A DNA stretch of 64,000 bases, taken from positions 62,001 to 126,000 of the forward strand of contig NZ_JXRR01000022.1 in the NCBI RefSeq assembly GCF_000829515.1. Direction: 5' to 3'. The DNA is from Jeotgalibacillus campisalis (GTDB taxonomy: Bacteria > Bacillota > Bacilli > Bacillales > Jeotgalibacillaceae). Positions 42,136 to 51,513 of this stretch are shown here, piece by piece. The number at the start of each line of letters is the position of its first letter. The first letter of the stretch is position 1. The position numbers were made by a program, and so were the translations under genes. The notes below the pieces were generated by a model. The model was not told where the DNA came from. It worked only from the letters and a program-made list of their open reading frames with translations, and ran no database searches.

Positions 42136-44550
42136 TTATTTGACCATCATCTGCTCAAGGCTTTCCCTGACACTTGGTATGATCACTTTATCTGAACCCA
42201 TATAGTAAAGTGTTGGTGTATCCTTCATTGTGTTCATCCAGTTTGAAACAGGTGCAGGTACAGATGAATTTTTCGTCAAAATTAAAGGTGCGCCGTACTT
42301 AGCTGCAAGAGCTGAGCCTGATAAAGCATCAACAATGATATCTCCTCGTGCAAAGAACACATTATTTAAGCTTCCCTGCTGTGAATAATATTTATTTGCA
42401 ATTGCAATACTCGTATCGTATCGATCTTTCCCGCTGACTCTTTCGACTGTAACGCCGAGCGCTTGCAGCTGGTTTTCGACTTGTTTAGACACAGGGTACG
42501 TTCCCCCGATAATGGTAACTTTTTTAACGTTCTTCGTGCTAATAAATCTTTTCACTTCATCGCGCAATGTATGAGAAGAAGTTAATAAGATTGGTGTAGA
42601 GGTGGAACCGGCATAAGCTGCAATGGATAGGGCATCAGGAGATTCCTCATTTCCAGTTGCTAAGAAAATTTCATTTACTGCAGATCCTGTATATGCATTT
42701 GCAATGGATACAGCCGTTTCATAGCGATTTACACCTGTCACTCTTATTACCTCAATATTTAAAGCAAGAATTTCTTCTACGACTTCAGGAGAAATAGCTC
42801 CTTCTCCTCCCAACACATAAACTGTTTTAGGATTTAATCGTTGTAATTCTGTCATAACGGCTCCGTGCATGGTTTTTGGAGTAGTAAGCAGCAATGGAGA
42901 TCTTTTATTGGCAGCCAATACACTTCCAGTTAAAGAATCAATCGGAAGATCCCCCCGACCAAGAACCACTGCATCTACTCTTTGATTTTCCCATCCAAAA
43001 GTAGATATACTGACGCCTGTTTCGTAACGCGAAGCACCGCCGAGCGAATATGACGCTGGAGTCAAGTAGCTGGATGCCACATACCCCTCAAGTCCAGAAT
43101 CTGTTATTACTGGCACAAACACATATTGACCATAGACTGTGTTTGGATAGGCCGGCTGATTAGAAAGAACGGTCACTCGAGTGCCTTTAGGCAAAGTTGT
43201 AAGCGTTGAATCAACATTCACAAGACTTCTGATACGGGCGTTTTCTTCGTTTATAAATACTTTATCCCCAGGCTTTAACTGAGATTTAGACATAGTTAAG
43301 GGTCTTGCTGTATCATATTGATTTTTTTCAAATCGTAGTAAAGAACCGATTACATTGGTTTTCAACTGACTAGCTGGAAAAGGGGTTACGTCGATTAATC
43401 CCATCTTGCTGATGTGTTCATAAATTCGTTCCTGATAAGGTCTGGTGCCGTTTGCTGTTGGATCATTTCTTGAAAGCATTCCATTATAAGCAAAGGCTGC
43501 AAAATACCAGTTATCAATAAATCTGCGATCCATGTCGTTTACAGCTGGCACTAGCGTCTTCCCATCTGTATGCATGGTGTTCGCATATTTCCATTTTGAC
43601 TCAAGTATATCCAGTCCTTCTTGGATATTAAATCGAATGTCATTCTTCAAGCGGTCCACATATTGTTCTCTTTTTTCTTTATCTGAAATAAAACGCCAGT
43701 CTGAGACCTGCATAATTCCAATCCCTATACAGTCATACCCAAGTTTTACATTGGAGCCGTCCCAGGCAAGATAATTTGGGTTGATTTCTGCTTTTTCAGG
43801 TGTGCAGCCCTGTCTTATAGAAGCAGGCACAGTTGTCCAGTGCTGCTGAAAATTCGATTCCTGATACGCGATGGCTTTTACAATTTCAGGAGGCATGTTT
43901 CGCTTAACTGCTTCCTCCGTTAATATCCGGTTGATTTCTGAAGGCGATGGGTTGGCCATGGACAAAGAAGCACCAGGGGCTGAGTCGATTGAGAAAGTAG
44001 AATGATCCGAACGTTCCTTCGAAATAGTCTGTTCCATTCCTTTCCCGTATATATATTGATCCGTCTTCGTTTCTTGAGGATCGATACCTGGTTCATCATT
44101 TAACACAGGATACGTTACTTCAAGACTATTTTCCACCATATCATATGAAGCGCGTTCATAAAATGGAGACGTATAGATTTCGTTTAATTTACCTTCATTT
44201 ACTTCAAGTACAGTGAAATTAACCAATGTACCTGATCCCTCAAGACGGGAGACTAATGTAAAATAGTGCTTTTTATTATTTTCAGTTGAATAAAGAGCTT
44301 CAACTCTACCAAAATCGATAGTTTTTTCATAAGAAGATTGGTCATCAAAATAAATTGAAATAGTAGAATTTATTCCATTATCCACTTTTACTTCAAAGGC
44401 ATGATTTAGCTTTGAAATCGTTTCTCCCTCTGGAAAAATCAAGGAATTTTCAAGGGCACTGGCAGGGGCAGTAAGATTAAATGTGATAAATAGTACTATT
44501 ATCCCCGATACTAGGTAAGAAATAATAGATTTTTTCTTCTTCTTATTCAT
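42136..44550 (-). CDS. Secreted lytic transglycosylase-like protein with SH3 domain and three CWB2 repeats
   Basis: 804 residues from ATG 44550 (AAGGAG 8 nt upstream; a GTG at 44559 lies inside the ribosome site). It has a basic N-terminus and signal segment (about 8-32), an unassigned beta-rich part (35-155), then an SLT-like lysozyme fold with the likely catalytic E231 in 'KAIAYQESNFQQHW' (about 205-395). A bacterial SH3 part follows (about 420-500: 'GDKVFINEENARIRS', 'VPVITDSGLEGYVASSYL') and three CWB2 repeats (about 505-800). It should cut glycan strands while held to the wall by CWB2. Stands alone, with a repeat element upstream and a terminator downstream. Confidence 0.88.
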   Translation of the reverse strand: MNKKKKKSIISYLVSGIIVLFITFNLTAPASALENSLIFPEGETISKLNHAFEVKVDNGINSTISIYFDDQSSYEKTIDFGRVEALYSTENNKKHYFTLVSRLEGSGTLVNFTVLEVNEGKLNEIYTSPFYERASYDMVENSLEVTYPVLNDEPGIDPQETKTDQYIYGKGMEQTISKERSDHSTFSIDSAPGASLSMANPSPSEINRILTEEAVKRNMPPEIVKAIAYQESNFQQHWTTVPASIRQGCTPEKAEINPNYLAWDGSNVKLGYDCIGIGIMQVSDWRFISDKEKREQYVDRLKNDIRFNIQEGLDILESKWKYANTMHTDGKTLVPAVNDMDRRFIDNWYFAAFAYNGMLSRNDPTANGTRPYQERIYEHISKMGLIDVTPFPASQLKTNVIGSLLRFEKNQYDTARPLTMSKSQLKPGDKVFINEENARIRSLVNVDSTLTTLPKGTRVTVLSNQPAYPNTVYGQYVFVPVITDSGLEGYVASSYLTPASYSLGGASRYETGVSISTFGWENQRVDAVVLGRGDLPIDSLTGSVLAANKRSPLLLTTPKTMHGAVMTELQRLNPKTVYVLGGEGAISPEVVEEILALNIEVIRVTGVNRYETAVSIANAYTGSAVNEIFLATGNEESPDALSIAAYAGSTSTPILLTSSHTLRDEVKRFISTKNVKKVTIIGGTYPVSKQVENQLQALGVTVERVSGKDRYDTSIAIANKYYSQQGSLNNVFFARGDIIVDALSGSALAAKYGAPLILTKNSSVPAPVSNWMNTMKDTPTLYYMGSDKVIIPSVRESLEQMMVK

Positions 44551-44715
44551 TCGACACACTCCTTATGAATCATACGAACTATAATAGAGAGGATATATAA
44601 TCATTCCACATGAATAATTTTACTTTGTATCAACCTATTTATCTATAACAAATTAATTATATTATTAAAATGGTTCTTTTTACCTAGTTTAAAAATAATA
44701 ATGTTGTTTTGAAAC

Positions 44716-44950
44716 AAAAAAAGAGGTTGGGACAATTATGTCTCAACCTCTTCAAACCGGTTCTCTGCGCTTCAGGCGGACGCTTTCCGCAGGGACGGTT
44801 GCTTGAGCCTTTCCAGGGCTTGCCCTGCAAAGGCTCAAGCAACCGACATATCCTACAGGAGTCGCCACCTTCCGCTCCGTTCACCTCAAATTTACAATTA
44901 AAAAGAACTCAATTTAAACATCTTTCACAGTTCTGTCCCAGCCTCTTCTT
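44716..44950. repeat. MITE-like element with terminal inverted repeat and long central palindrome
   Basis: The left end AAAGAGGTTGGGACA and the right end TGTCCCAGCCTCTT are imperfect inverted repeats 235 nt apart. The left end also pairs with TGTCTCAACCTCTT just inside it as a terminator-like hairpin. The centre (44796-44845) is a 50-nt near-perfect palindrome with arms CGGTTGCTTGAGCCTTT and AAAGGCTCAAGCAACCG. GCTTCAGGCGGACGCTTTCC resembles the core of the other repeats in the window. No coding frame. Confidence 0.8.
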
Positions 44951-44970
44951 AAAGGCAACAATAAAGACTT

Positions 44971-46059
44971 TTAAACGTTGTGTTTTTTCGGGTCCGGAAG
45001 ATTTCCAAATAGAAACCAGGCCTTCGGAAACATAAGATGAAGTGCCCGAATAAATAGATACGTACAACCAAGAACTAAAATGAGTCGAATAAAAATAAAC
45101 AGATTAAATTGCAGCCATGTTTCAGGGACGAGAATTCTTCCCCATATAACCAGAATGAATGGGTGCACTAAATAAAATCCAAATGAGTAAATTCTTAATC
45201 GTTCAATAATCGCTAATACACTTGAATGTGCTGAGCGTTCAACCCAGATACCAATCTTAAAAAGCAAGTAGCAAGCCAGCAGGAAGAAAAGCATCTTCAC
45301 CATAATAAACACATAATAATTTACCAGCGGATCCTTCAGCGTGTAGCGATAAAAGAAATCATACGTATAAAGAAGTCCTAAACCAACCGTTAACAAGGAT
45401 AAACCAGCCATCGCTTTTTTAGAAAGCAGATTGTTCAGGCGCTGATAATGAATGCCAACCCATCCACCGAAGAAGAAACTGCCGATATACACCATGAAGA
45501 ATGGATACGAAATCCAGTCATACTGTTTATTGAGCAGAACATAGGCAAATTCAAGGATAAATCCAACAATGAAAAGGTATTTATACATAAATACTGATTT
45601 TTTAATAAAGAAAACAAACAACGGAGTTAAGAAAAATAATTGAACTAAAATCATAATAAAATATAGCTGATAATAAGAGGTTCCTGATAATAAATTTTGA
45701 ACGATTGCCGTTATGCCCATGTAAGGCCTGATTCCCATAAAGTAAGCAAATGCTTCATAGAACAATGACCAGAAAATATAAGGACCTAATATAAACATAA
45801 ATCTTTTTCGATAAAAAGAGAGCCATGTTTTTAACGTGAACGGACGGTCTTCATAGTTATAAAACAACACCAGACCACTTAAAAATACAAAGACTGATCC
45901 TTCAAATCGAGTAAAACGATTGAGCATCAGATAAAAATCATATAAAAAATGATCTACCGGAACATTTGAGGATGCTACTGCCGTCACGTGAATCAGAACG
46001 ACCAGATTCATGGCGACTACACGCATAAATTTGAGTGATTCAATTCTTTCTTTTTTCAT
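44971..46059 (-). CDS. Membrane acyltransferase, acyltransferase-3 family (second copy)
   Basis: 362 residues with about ten membrane segments. The N-terminal 'ESLKFMRVVAMNLVVLIHVT' holds the conserved H; 'FTRFEGSVFVFLSGLVLFY' and 'FYRKRFMFILGPYIFWSLFY' follow as in OatA/IcaC-type enzymes. No extracellular SGNH domain is attached. It most likely O-acylates a sugar of the wall polymer on the outer face. Its position inside the polysaccharide locus supports that, more so than for the copy at 23849. AGGAG precedes the start. Confidence 0.88.
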   Translation of the reverse strand: MKKERIESLKFMRVVAMNLVVLIHVTAVASSNVPVDHFLYDFYLMLNRFTRFEGSVFVFLSGLVLFYNYEDRPFTLKTWLSFYRKRFMFILGPYIFWSLFYEAFAYFMGIRPYMGITAIVQNLLSGTSYYQLYFIMILVQLFFLTPLFVFFIKKSVFMYKYLFIVGFILEFAYVLLNKQYDWISYPFFMVYIGSFFFGGWVGIHYQRLNNLLSKKAMAGLSLLTVGLGLLYTYDFFYRYTLKDPLVNYYVFIMVKMLFFLLACYLLFKIGIWVERSAHSSVLAIIERLRIYSFGFYLVHPFILVIWGRILVPETWLQFNLFIFIRLILVLGCTYLFIRALHLMFPKAWFLFGNLPDPKKHNV

Positions 46060-46127
46060 AAGTTCTCCTTTTCAAACAGTTAAAGAATTTTGAATGTATA
46101 AGACGATCCCTCATTCAGTACGTCAAA

Positions 46128-46170
46128 TATAAAACCAGTGTTCCTGCTAAGCGCGGCACACTGGTTTATG
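46128..46170 (-). terminator. Terminator after the O-antigen ligase-like gene
   Basis: Minus-strand arms AAACCAGTGTGCC and GGAACACTGGTTT (one mismatch), loop about 10 nt, then TATATT. Confidence 0.7.
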
Positions 46171-46189
46171 TTTCAAGGTTAATTTAACA

Positions 46190-47560
46190 CTAGTTTTTAG
46201 AGACATGATGATGAAGGTATGCAATCACTAAAGCCAGATAAATACTGACACCAGGTGCTGTAAATACGTGACCTGCAAAATGAGCAATACCAAGTCCCAG
46301 AATAATACTGGAAATCAGTAAAGCATACATTGGCTGAAAAACCATGGTGATTTTTCTTGTTAATTTTTTTAGTACAGATCCTGCAAAATAGAGCAATGGC
46401 AAGAAATAGAGGATAGTCCCTATAAGTCCTGTTGAATAAAAGACATCTGAATAATCCATCTCAATCATCTTTGGTTTTTCTTCAAAGTTTCCACCATACC
46501 CCATACCGACAATTTTCTGTTCAATTGGCGCCTCTGTATAATAGAGTTTATATTGGTATAAAAAACGGTCGCGGCTGCTGTACATTAAACTGCTGACGCG
46601 GTTCGGTTCTTCCTCTTCTACTTCTTCTGATTCAGCCGGGCCATCAGCTTCTTCTTGTTCTTGTTCTTCTGCTTCTTCTTGTTCCTGATTTTCAAGCAGC
46701 TCAATATGTGCATACGTATTCTGGAAGACCGGAACAATTGGGGTCACAGCACCTAACACAAGTAATAACGCAAGCGTGAATGCTGCACTTATTTTTAGAT
46801 TCCCCGGGTTTTCACTCTTTTTGATTAAAGCGAAAACAATACTTGCCAGTCCAATGGCTAACGTGATGCCTACTGCTCCAAAGCCAACTTTAGTACCAAT
46901 CATCAATAGAGAGAAGCTTGCAAGAATGACAGGTACCCATAAGTAAATATGTTTAATACGAGTTGTATTGATTATGGCAAAGTAAAGCAGAATAGGCAAA
47001 ATAACAGCGAGGATTGCACCAAGCTCATTTCCTGCAAAAAACCAGCCCGTGTAGCCTACTTTCGTCCATGAATAACTCATTAGGCTCGTGTTGGTAAGAA
47101 TTGAAACAAGCATAACAAGCCCAATAATAAGTGAACTGATCATAACATTGTTGAAAAACTTTTTTCCCAGCTCCTTTTGTCCTGAAAAGAAGGAAAAAAG
47201 GAAAGCAAAATTTAATAAAACGACATTGAAGTAAGACAGCTTAACTAAAAACTTTACTTCTTCCATTAAATAAAAATTAGGTTTTGAGAGAAAATTAACG
47301 CCTAAATGGGCCAGTAAAAATACTCCCCAGAGAAGCAAATAGATACTGGCGATCTTAGCAAAGGAACTGCTCTTCCAATGAAGCAGCAGGAACAGAGCAC
47401 TGAGTGCCATGTAGATCATTCTGACAATAACGCCTACTGTAGCACTGGTGTTTAACTGAACAATGCTGAAAGTAGTTAATATATCAATAACCGGCTGCAT
47501 AGCAATGAAGTAGAAAAATAGTAAAACCAGTTTTTTATTAGTCCTTAGTGCGTGTAGCAT
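46190..47560 (-). CDS. O-antigen ligase/polymerase-like membrane protein
   Basis: 456 residues, about eleven membrane segments. One large extracytoplasmic loop (about residues 285-370) ends in 'SSLMYSSRDRFLYQYKLYY', the pattern of the Wzy/WaaL 'O-antigen ligase-like' proteins. Within that loop, residues about 290-320 are almost only Glu and Gln with a few Ala, Pro and Ser, from a low-complexity GAA/CAA tract. The protein should link lipid-carried repeat units into polymer, or transfer the chain, on the outer face. It stands between a MurJ/Wzx-like flippase and an acyltransferase, so it is the candidate polymerase of this locus. Confidence 0.82.
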   Translation of the reverse strand: MLHALRTNKKLVLLFFYFIAMQPVIDILTTFSIVQLNTSATVGVIVRMIYMALSALFLLLHWKSSSFAKIASIYLLLWGVFLLAHLGVNFLSKPNFYLMEEVKFLVKLSYFNVVLLNFAFLFSFFSGQKELGKKFFNNVMISSLIIGLVMLVSILTNTSLMSYSWTKVGYTGWFFAGNELGAILAVILPILLYFAIINTTRIKHIYLWVPVILASFSLLMIGTKVGFGAVGITLAIGLASIVFALIKKSENPGNLKISAAFTLALLLVLGAVTPIVPVFQNTYAHIELLENQEQEEAEEQEQEEADGPAESEEVEEEEPNRVSSLMYSSRDRFLYQYKLYYTEAPIEQKIVGMGYGGNFEEKPKMIEMDYSDVFYSTGLIGTILYFLPLLYFAGSVLKKLTRKITMVFQPMYALLISSIILGLGIAHFAGHVFTAPGVSIYLALVIAYLHHHVSKN

Positions 47561-47713
47561 AATTTCATTCCAATCTATAAGTGATAAATTCTAGTGATGT
47601 TTATGGAAATCAAACGAAAGTTTAAACCTCCACTATACTACTATATATTAAGCATTAAGAACATAGCCTAATGGTTAATTATATATTACAAACAATACAT
47701 CGAAATGGATAAA

Positions 47714-48598
47714 CTAATGTATTTCTTTATATATTTTTTTCTTTTTATCCAGATTTTTGTAAATAGCCCATAACAGTGTAACGGTTCTATTAGCCTGTTT
47801 AAACAGCGAGGGATACGTTTCAGCGTTTTTGCTGAGAAGCTCAGTTTGTTTAATGAACTGTTCCTTTGTAGATTGGATAAAGGTTTCTACATACTTAACA
47901 TTTTTATCATTTACAAGATTAGCTTTTACACCTGACAGCACGAGAAAACCATCAAACGCTATTGCTTGAGATGTAAAAACCTCTGTAGCTCTTTTCTTCA
48001 CATCAATGGACTCTGTGATATCAATTATACAATTGATATCGTCTGGCGGAACGGGGCAATTAATTTCATATTGCCTAATAATTGGCTTTAAGTCAGACCT
48101 TTTCAATACATCAGAAAGCAGCTTTGCTGTAGCTACATGATCAGGATGAGCATCTACGTTACCAGTTGTATAGATGACTTCCGGTTGAATCCAACTCACT
48201 AGTTCGTTCAATTCATTCTCTGCCTTTTTATTTCCTTTAACTTCCCCGTCAGGCACGTCTAGATAATAGATCGAATCAATTCCCAGCATATCTTTCACTT
48301 GATCAATTTCATTTTTCCTGATTTGAGAGATCTTTCCCTTTTCCACTGACCCGTTGCTGCTTGCTCCATCTGTAATAAAGACACAATGGACCTCAGTATT
48401 GAATTTTTTATATTCATGTAACGTCCCGCCAAGCCCAATCGTTTCATCGTCCATATGAGGGGCAAGAACAAGAACTTTCTTTGCTTTTTCAAGAGGGGTA
48501 ATGTCTTTAGTTCGTTGATAATGTTTTTTTAGCACCATTTTCGTTACGGGATTGATAATTGGTTCACTTACGTTCATGACCATTTTTTTTGCATTCAT
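47714..48598 (-). CDS. PIG-L/LmbE family deacetylase
   Basis: 294 residues. The zinc site 'LVLAPHMDDETIGLGG' (H48, D50, D51) and 'GNVDAHPDHVATAKLLSDVL' (third ligand) are those of the PIG-L family, which removes N-acetyl groups from GlcNAc-type sugars. No signal peptide, so it acts in the cytosol on a sugar nucleotide or lipid-linked sugar. It could expose an amino group in the wall polymer. AAAGGAG precedes ATG 48598, and the MurJ-like gene ends 17 nt upstream. Confidence 0.9.
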   Translation of the reverse strand: MNAKKMVMNVSEPIINPVTKMVLKKHYQRTKDITPLEKAKKVLVLAPHMDDETIGLGGTLHEYKKFNTEVHCVFITDGASSNGSVEKGKISQIRKNEIDQVKDMLGIDSIYYLDVPDGEVKGNKKAENELNELVSWIQPEVIYTTGNVDAHPDHVATAKLLSDVLKRSDLKPIIRQYEINCPVPPDDINCIIDITESIDVKKRATEVFTSQAIAFDGFLVLSGVKANLVNDKNVKYVETFIQSTKEQFIKQTELLSKNAETYPSLFKQANRTVTLLWAIYKNLDKKKKIYKEIH

Positions 48599-48614
48599 TG
48601 AAATAGCTCTCCTT

Positions 48615-50123
48615 TTATCTTTTTCGAATAGCTGAAATTAAAAAGGTGAAGGTTGATACCTTTAGCATGAAAACCGCCCCAAGGTAGACGATTGCTCCAA
48701 CCACTGCCGAAAGGATGATTTCAGCTAGATTAGGAAGCGAAGCGGCGGCCATTCGTAAAAGGCTTAAAGCTCCTATCATTATAACAACAGAGACGATAAT
48801 TTTAATCAAATCGGCCATCATTTTTCTTTGACCGGATCTGCCAATTAGATTAGTAAATATAAAGTAACTGACGATAAAATAGATGAATGCCATTACAGAA
48901 GAAGCTAACGGAATTCCATTATAACTATTCATCGCTTCTGTCAAAATGTAATTAAATACGATATTAAGCAGAATCGAGACAGCACCGATTTTTAAAATGA
49001 CTTGACCCTTCTGCATGGCATAAAATCCTTTATTTAAGACCGTTTGCAGGCTGAAAAACAAAACAGATCCCACATAAAAGTAAGCAACGGTAGTAGTAGC
49101 AGCTGCTGCCGCTTCACTAAATTCACCTCTTAAATAAACAAGCTCGATAATATTGGGCATTAACCACATCATCCCCGCTACAGCAGGCAATAAGATTAAT
49201 GACATGGCAGATAAGCCTCTTTGAATACCTGTTTTAAACAATTCCTTATTGTTCGTAGATTGCGCTTTCGACAGAAGAGGAAAAATAATAGTTCCAATGG
49301 TTACCCCAATAATAGCCTGCGGGAAATGAACCAGATTTTTCGCATTATTAATATACGTTATCACACTTACTTCAAAGCGCCCTGCAAAAACATAGTCCAC
49401 CGTTAAATTAATTTGGCCGATCATAACTGTAACTGCTACAGGTACAAAGATGATATAAAATGATTTAATCTCAAGCCAGTCGAACTTTCCTTTAAGCGTA
49501 TACGTACCTTTATCGATAAAAAACAGTATTTTTAAAAGAAGTGACAAAACGGTTCCCGCCGCATAGCCAATAGCAAGTGAATAAATACCGATGCTGTCAG
49601 CAAAAAGAACAGCAGATAAAATCGAAGAGAGGATCACGACGATTTGAGAAACAACTGAGATCGCAAAACGGTTATTAGCATCAAAAAATGCTTCGAGAAC
49701 AGAATTCATACCTACAGCTACAATTGAAGCAAAGAAAATGATGGCTATTAAGATAGAGATCTCTGTGGCATCTGCTGTAAAATCCGGATACAGCAAAGGA
49801 ATGTAAAATGGCGCAAGCGCAGCACCAAGAAGGGAAAAAATAAAACTGACAATTAAAGTCCCCTTCATCACTTGAGAAAGATGATAAGAGCCATTCTTTT
49901 TCTCAAGTGCGCTAATATAGGTTGGAACCAAAGCGTTTTTCATTCCTGTGTTCAAGAAAAGGATAACCATATTCGGAATATTAAAAGCAGCAAAATAGGC
50001 CCCGGCAGCAACGCCGTCTCCGAAATAAAAGGCGACGGTCATATCTCGTAACAGTCCTGATAGTTTTAAAAATAATGAAGCAATTATAAAAAGAATACTT
50101 GCTAATCCTAATTTTGATTTCAA
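48615..50123 (-). CDS. MurJ/MviN-type lipid-linked oligosaccharide flippase
   Basis: 502 residues counted from TTG 50123, which has AAAGAGG 8 nt upstream; an ATG at 50141 is possible but has a poor site. About fourteen membrane segments. 'KLSGLLRDMTVAFYFGDGVA' near the N-terminus and 'AFFDANNRFAISVVSQI' are MurJ/MviN patterns. The family moves lipid II or polymer repeat units across the membrane. Since it starts a polysaccharide unit with a ligase-like and a deacetylase gene, a Wzx-like role is more likely than the housekeeping MurJ role. Confidence 0.88.
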   Translation of the reverse strand: MKSKLGLASILFIIASLFLKLSGLLRDMTVAFYFGDGVAAGAYFAAFNIPNMVILFLNTGMKNALVPTYISALEKKNGSYHLSQVMKGTLIVSFIFSLLGAALAPFYIPLLYPDFTADATEISILIAIIFFASIVAVGMNSVLEAFFDANNRFAISVVSQIVVILSSILSAVLFADSIGIYSLAIGYAAGTVLSLLLKILFFIDKGTYTLKGKFDWLEIKSFYIIFVPVAVTVMIGQINLTVDYVFAGRFEVSVITYINNAKNLVHFPQAIIGVTIGTIIFPLLSKAQSTNNKELFKTGIQRGLSAMSLILLPAVAGMMWLMPNIIELVYLRGEFSEAAAAATTTVAYFYVGSVLFFSLQTVLNKGFYAMQKGQVILKIGAVSILLNIVFNYILTEAMNSYNGIPLASSVMAFIYFIVSYFIFTNLIGRSGQRKMMADLIKIIVSVVIMIGALSLLRMAAASLPNLAEIILSAVVGAIVYLGAVFMLKVSTFTFLISAIRKR

Positions 50124-50429
50124 CCTTAAAACCTCTTTCATTTTTCCATAATAAATCTACTCATCTAGTTATACCAAACAATTGGGTAAAACCCAAAACA
50201 GTTTTTACACTAATTGTCTCAAACAGATGACAATTTACGATTATTTCCTTCCTATTCTATTATTTCCTTCATTAATTAACGATCGCAAGTACTAAACAAA
50301 TGATGTTGGCAGAAAAAATCACCAGTAACAAACCACATACAAATGGAAAAAGAATGCCGTAATGAAGGAAATATTCATTAAGACATTCTATATAATAGTT
50401 AAATCGTTTTCATATTTTAACTATTGTGG
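50124..50429. other. AT-rich intergenic stretch upstream of the flippase gene
   Basis: About 300 nt before the repeat remnants. It should hold the promoter of the polysaccharide genes on the minus strand. I see no coding frame, RNA gene or strong operator. Confidence 0.4.
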
Positions 50430-50504
50430 AGACACCATGAGGGGCTCACCTCCCGCCCGTCGGATAAGCATCCGTCTGAAACGGAAATGAACCGGTCCCC
50501 ATTT
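50430..50504. repeat. MITE-like repeat, truncated copy 2
   Basis: Contains GGGGCTCACCTCCCGCCC and the right end CGGAAATGAACCGGTCCCC, the same as in copy 3, but the left half is missing and the centre differs. Confidence 0.75.
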
Positions 50505-50618
50505 TAAAAAATAATTCTACAAAGACATGAAGCTGTCTGATTACCTTATACACGGAAATTCAAATTAGAACATGACTCGATCTTTCCGATAAGTTATCTT
50601 CATTTTATGGGACTTTTA

Positions 50619-50764
50619 AAAGAATAGGTTCATTGCAGCGGAAGGCGGTGACTCCTGTGGGAGCAAGCGGGAAGGGTGAGACACTTTGAATGCGACAGCA
50701 TCAAAGGGGCTCACCTCCCGCCCCACGGAAAGAATCCGCCTGAAGCGGAAATGAACCGGTCCCC
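50619..50764. repeat. MITE-like repeat, copy 3 (complete)
   Basis: Begins AGAATAGGTTCATT and ends AATGAACCGGTCCCC, an imperfect terminal inverted repeat. Inside are AAGGCGGTGACTCCTGTGGG and GGGGCTCACCTCCCGCCCC. It matches copy 1 (30280-30420) in reverse complement over its full length, including part of the flanking T/A tract. Confidence 0.85.
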
Positions 50765-50786
50765 ATAAAGAAAATCACTCAACTAT

Positions 50787-51500
50787 TTATTGAACTGAAA
50801 TTTCTTCGAGCTCAGTGGATACGGTGTAGCCGTTTTCGCCTTCCACTTCAATTACTTCTTTAATTAACCCTACTTCAGGAGCAAAGAATCGGGTTGTTTC
50901 CGTCTGTCTTCCAGACGTTTCAGAAGAAACCGTCATTTGTATTTGAACCACATCAGAAAAACTACCATAAGGAACTGTTACTTCATCCGTTGTAGAGACG
51001 ACATTCCATTCTTCTTTTTCACTGTTTGCAGATGCTGCAAGAGTCATTTCTTCTTTTGGAGACTCTACAGGTTCGAATTCCTCAATCAAGCTTTCTTGAT
51101 TTTTCGGATTTTCTTCAGTATACACCACAGAGAATCCATCTTCATTCCACTGATAGATTGTGTGAGAAACAACATCTCCAAACTTCACTTCTTCTTGAAC
51201 AAACTCTTTATTTTGATCAATTACTTCATGAGTAATGGTAAACTCGTCCTGGCTAAATGTTTTAACAGCATTTTCCGGCGAGCGGTAAAGGTTAAATCCT
51301 TCTTGTGAATAAACGACAGATTCTTCTGTTTCAACTGCTGACTCTTCTTTCTCCACTGCATCCGCATTTTCCACAGAGTCTTCATTTACTGAAGACTCGT
51401 TACTTGATTCACTATTGCCATTGCTTTGAGGCAGTGTGCCCGTACCACAACCGGCAAGCATTAAGGCGGCTATACTTATAATAAATAAATTATTCTTCAT
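50787..51500 (-). CDS. Lipoprotein of unknown function
   Basis: 237 residues from ATG 51500 (AAAGGAG 8 nt upstream; a GTG at 51509 is inside the site). Signal peptide with lipobox LAGC (Cys near residue 18), a Ser/Asn/Glu-rich linker to about 60, then a beta-rich domain of about 175 residues ('WNVVSTTDEVTVPYGSFSDV', 'TTRFFAPEVGLIKEV'). The last phrase resembles lipoproteins that bind the outer surface, with no clear enzyme site. It follows the amidase gene by 14 nt and is likely co-transcribed with it. Confidence 0.8.
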   Translation of the reverse strand: MKNNLFIISIAALMLAGCGTGTLPQSNGNSESSNESSVNEDSVENADAVEKEESAVETEESVVYSQEGFNLYRSPENAVKTFSQDEFTITHEVIDQNKEFVQEEVKFGDVVSHTIYQWNEDGFSVVYTEENPKNQESLIEEFEPVESPKEEMTLAASANSEKEEWNVVSTTDEVTVPYGSFSDVVQIQMTVSSETSGRQTETTRFFAPEVGLIKEVIEVEGENGYTVSTELEEISVQ

Positions 51501-51513
51501 TCTCTTCACTCCT

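Noticed and set aside
44716-44950. Possible riboswitch or structured RNA
   Set aside because: The structure is explained better by terminal inverted repeats and a palindrome of a mobile element; no downstream gene on the same strand is placed to be controlled.
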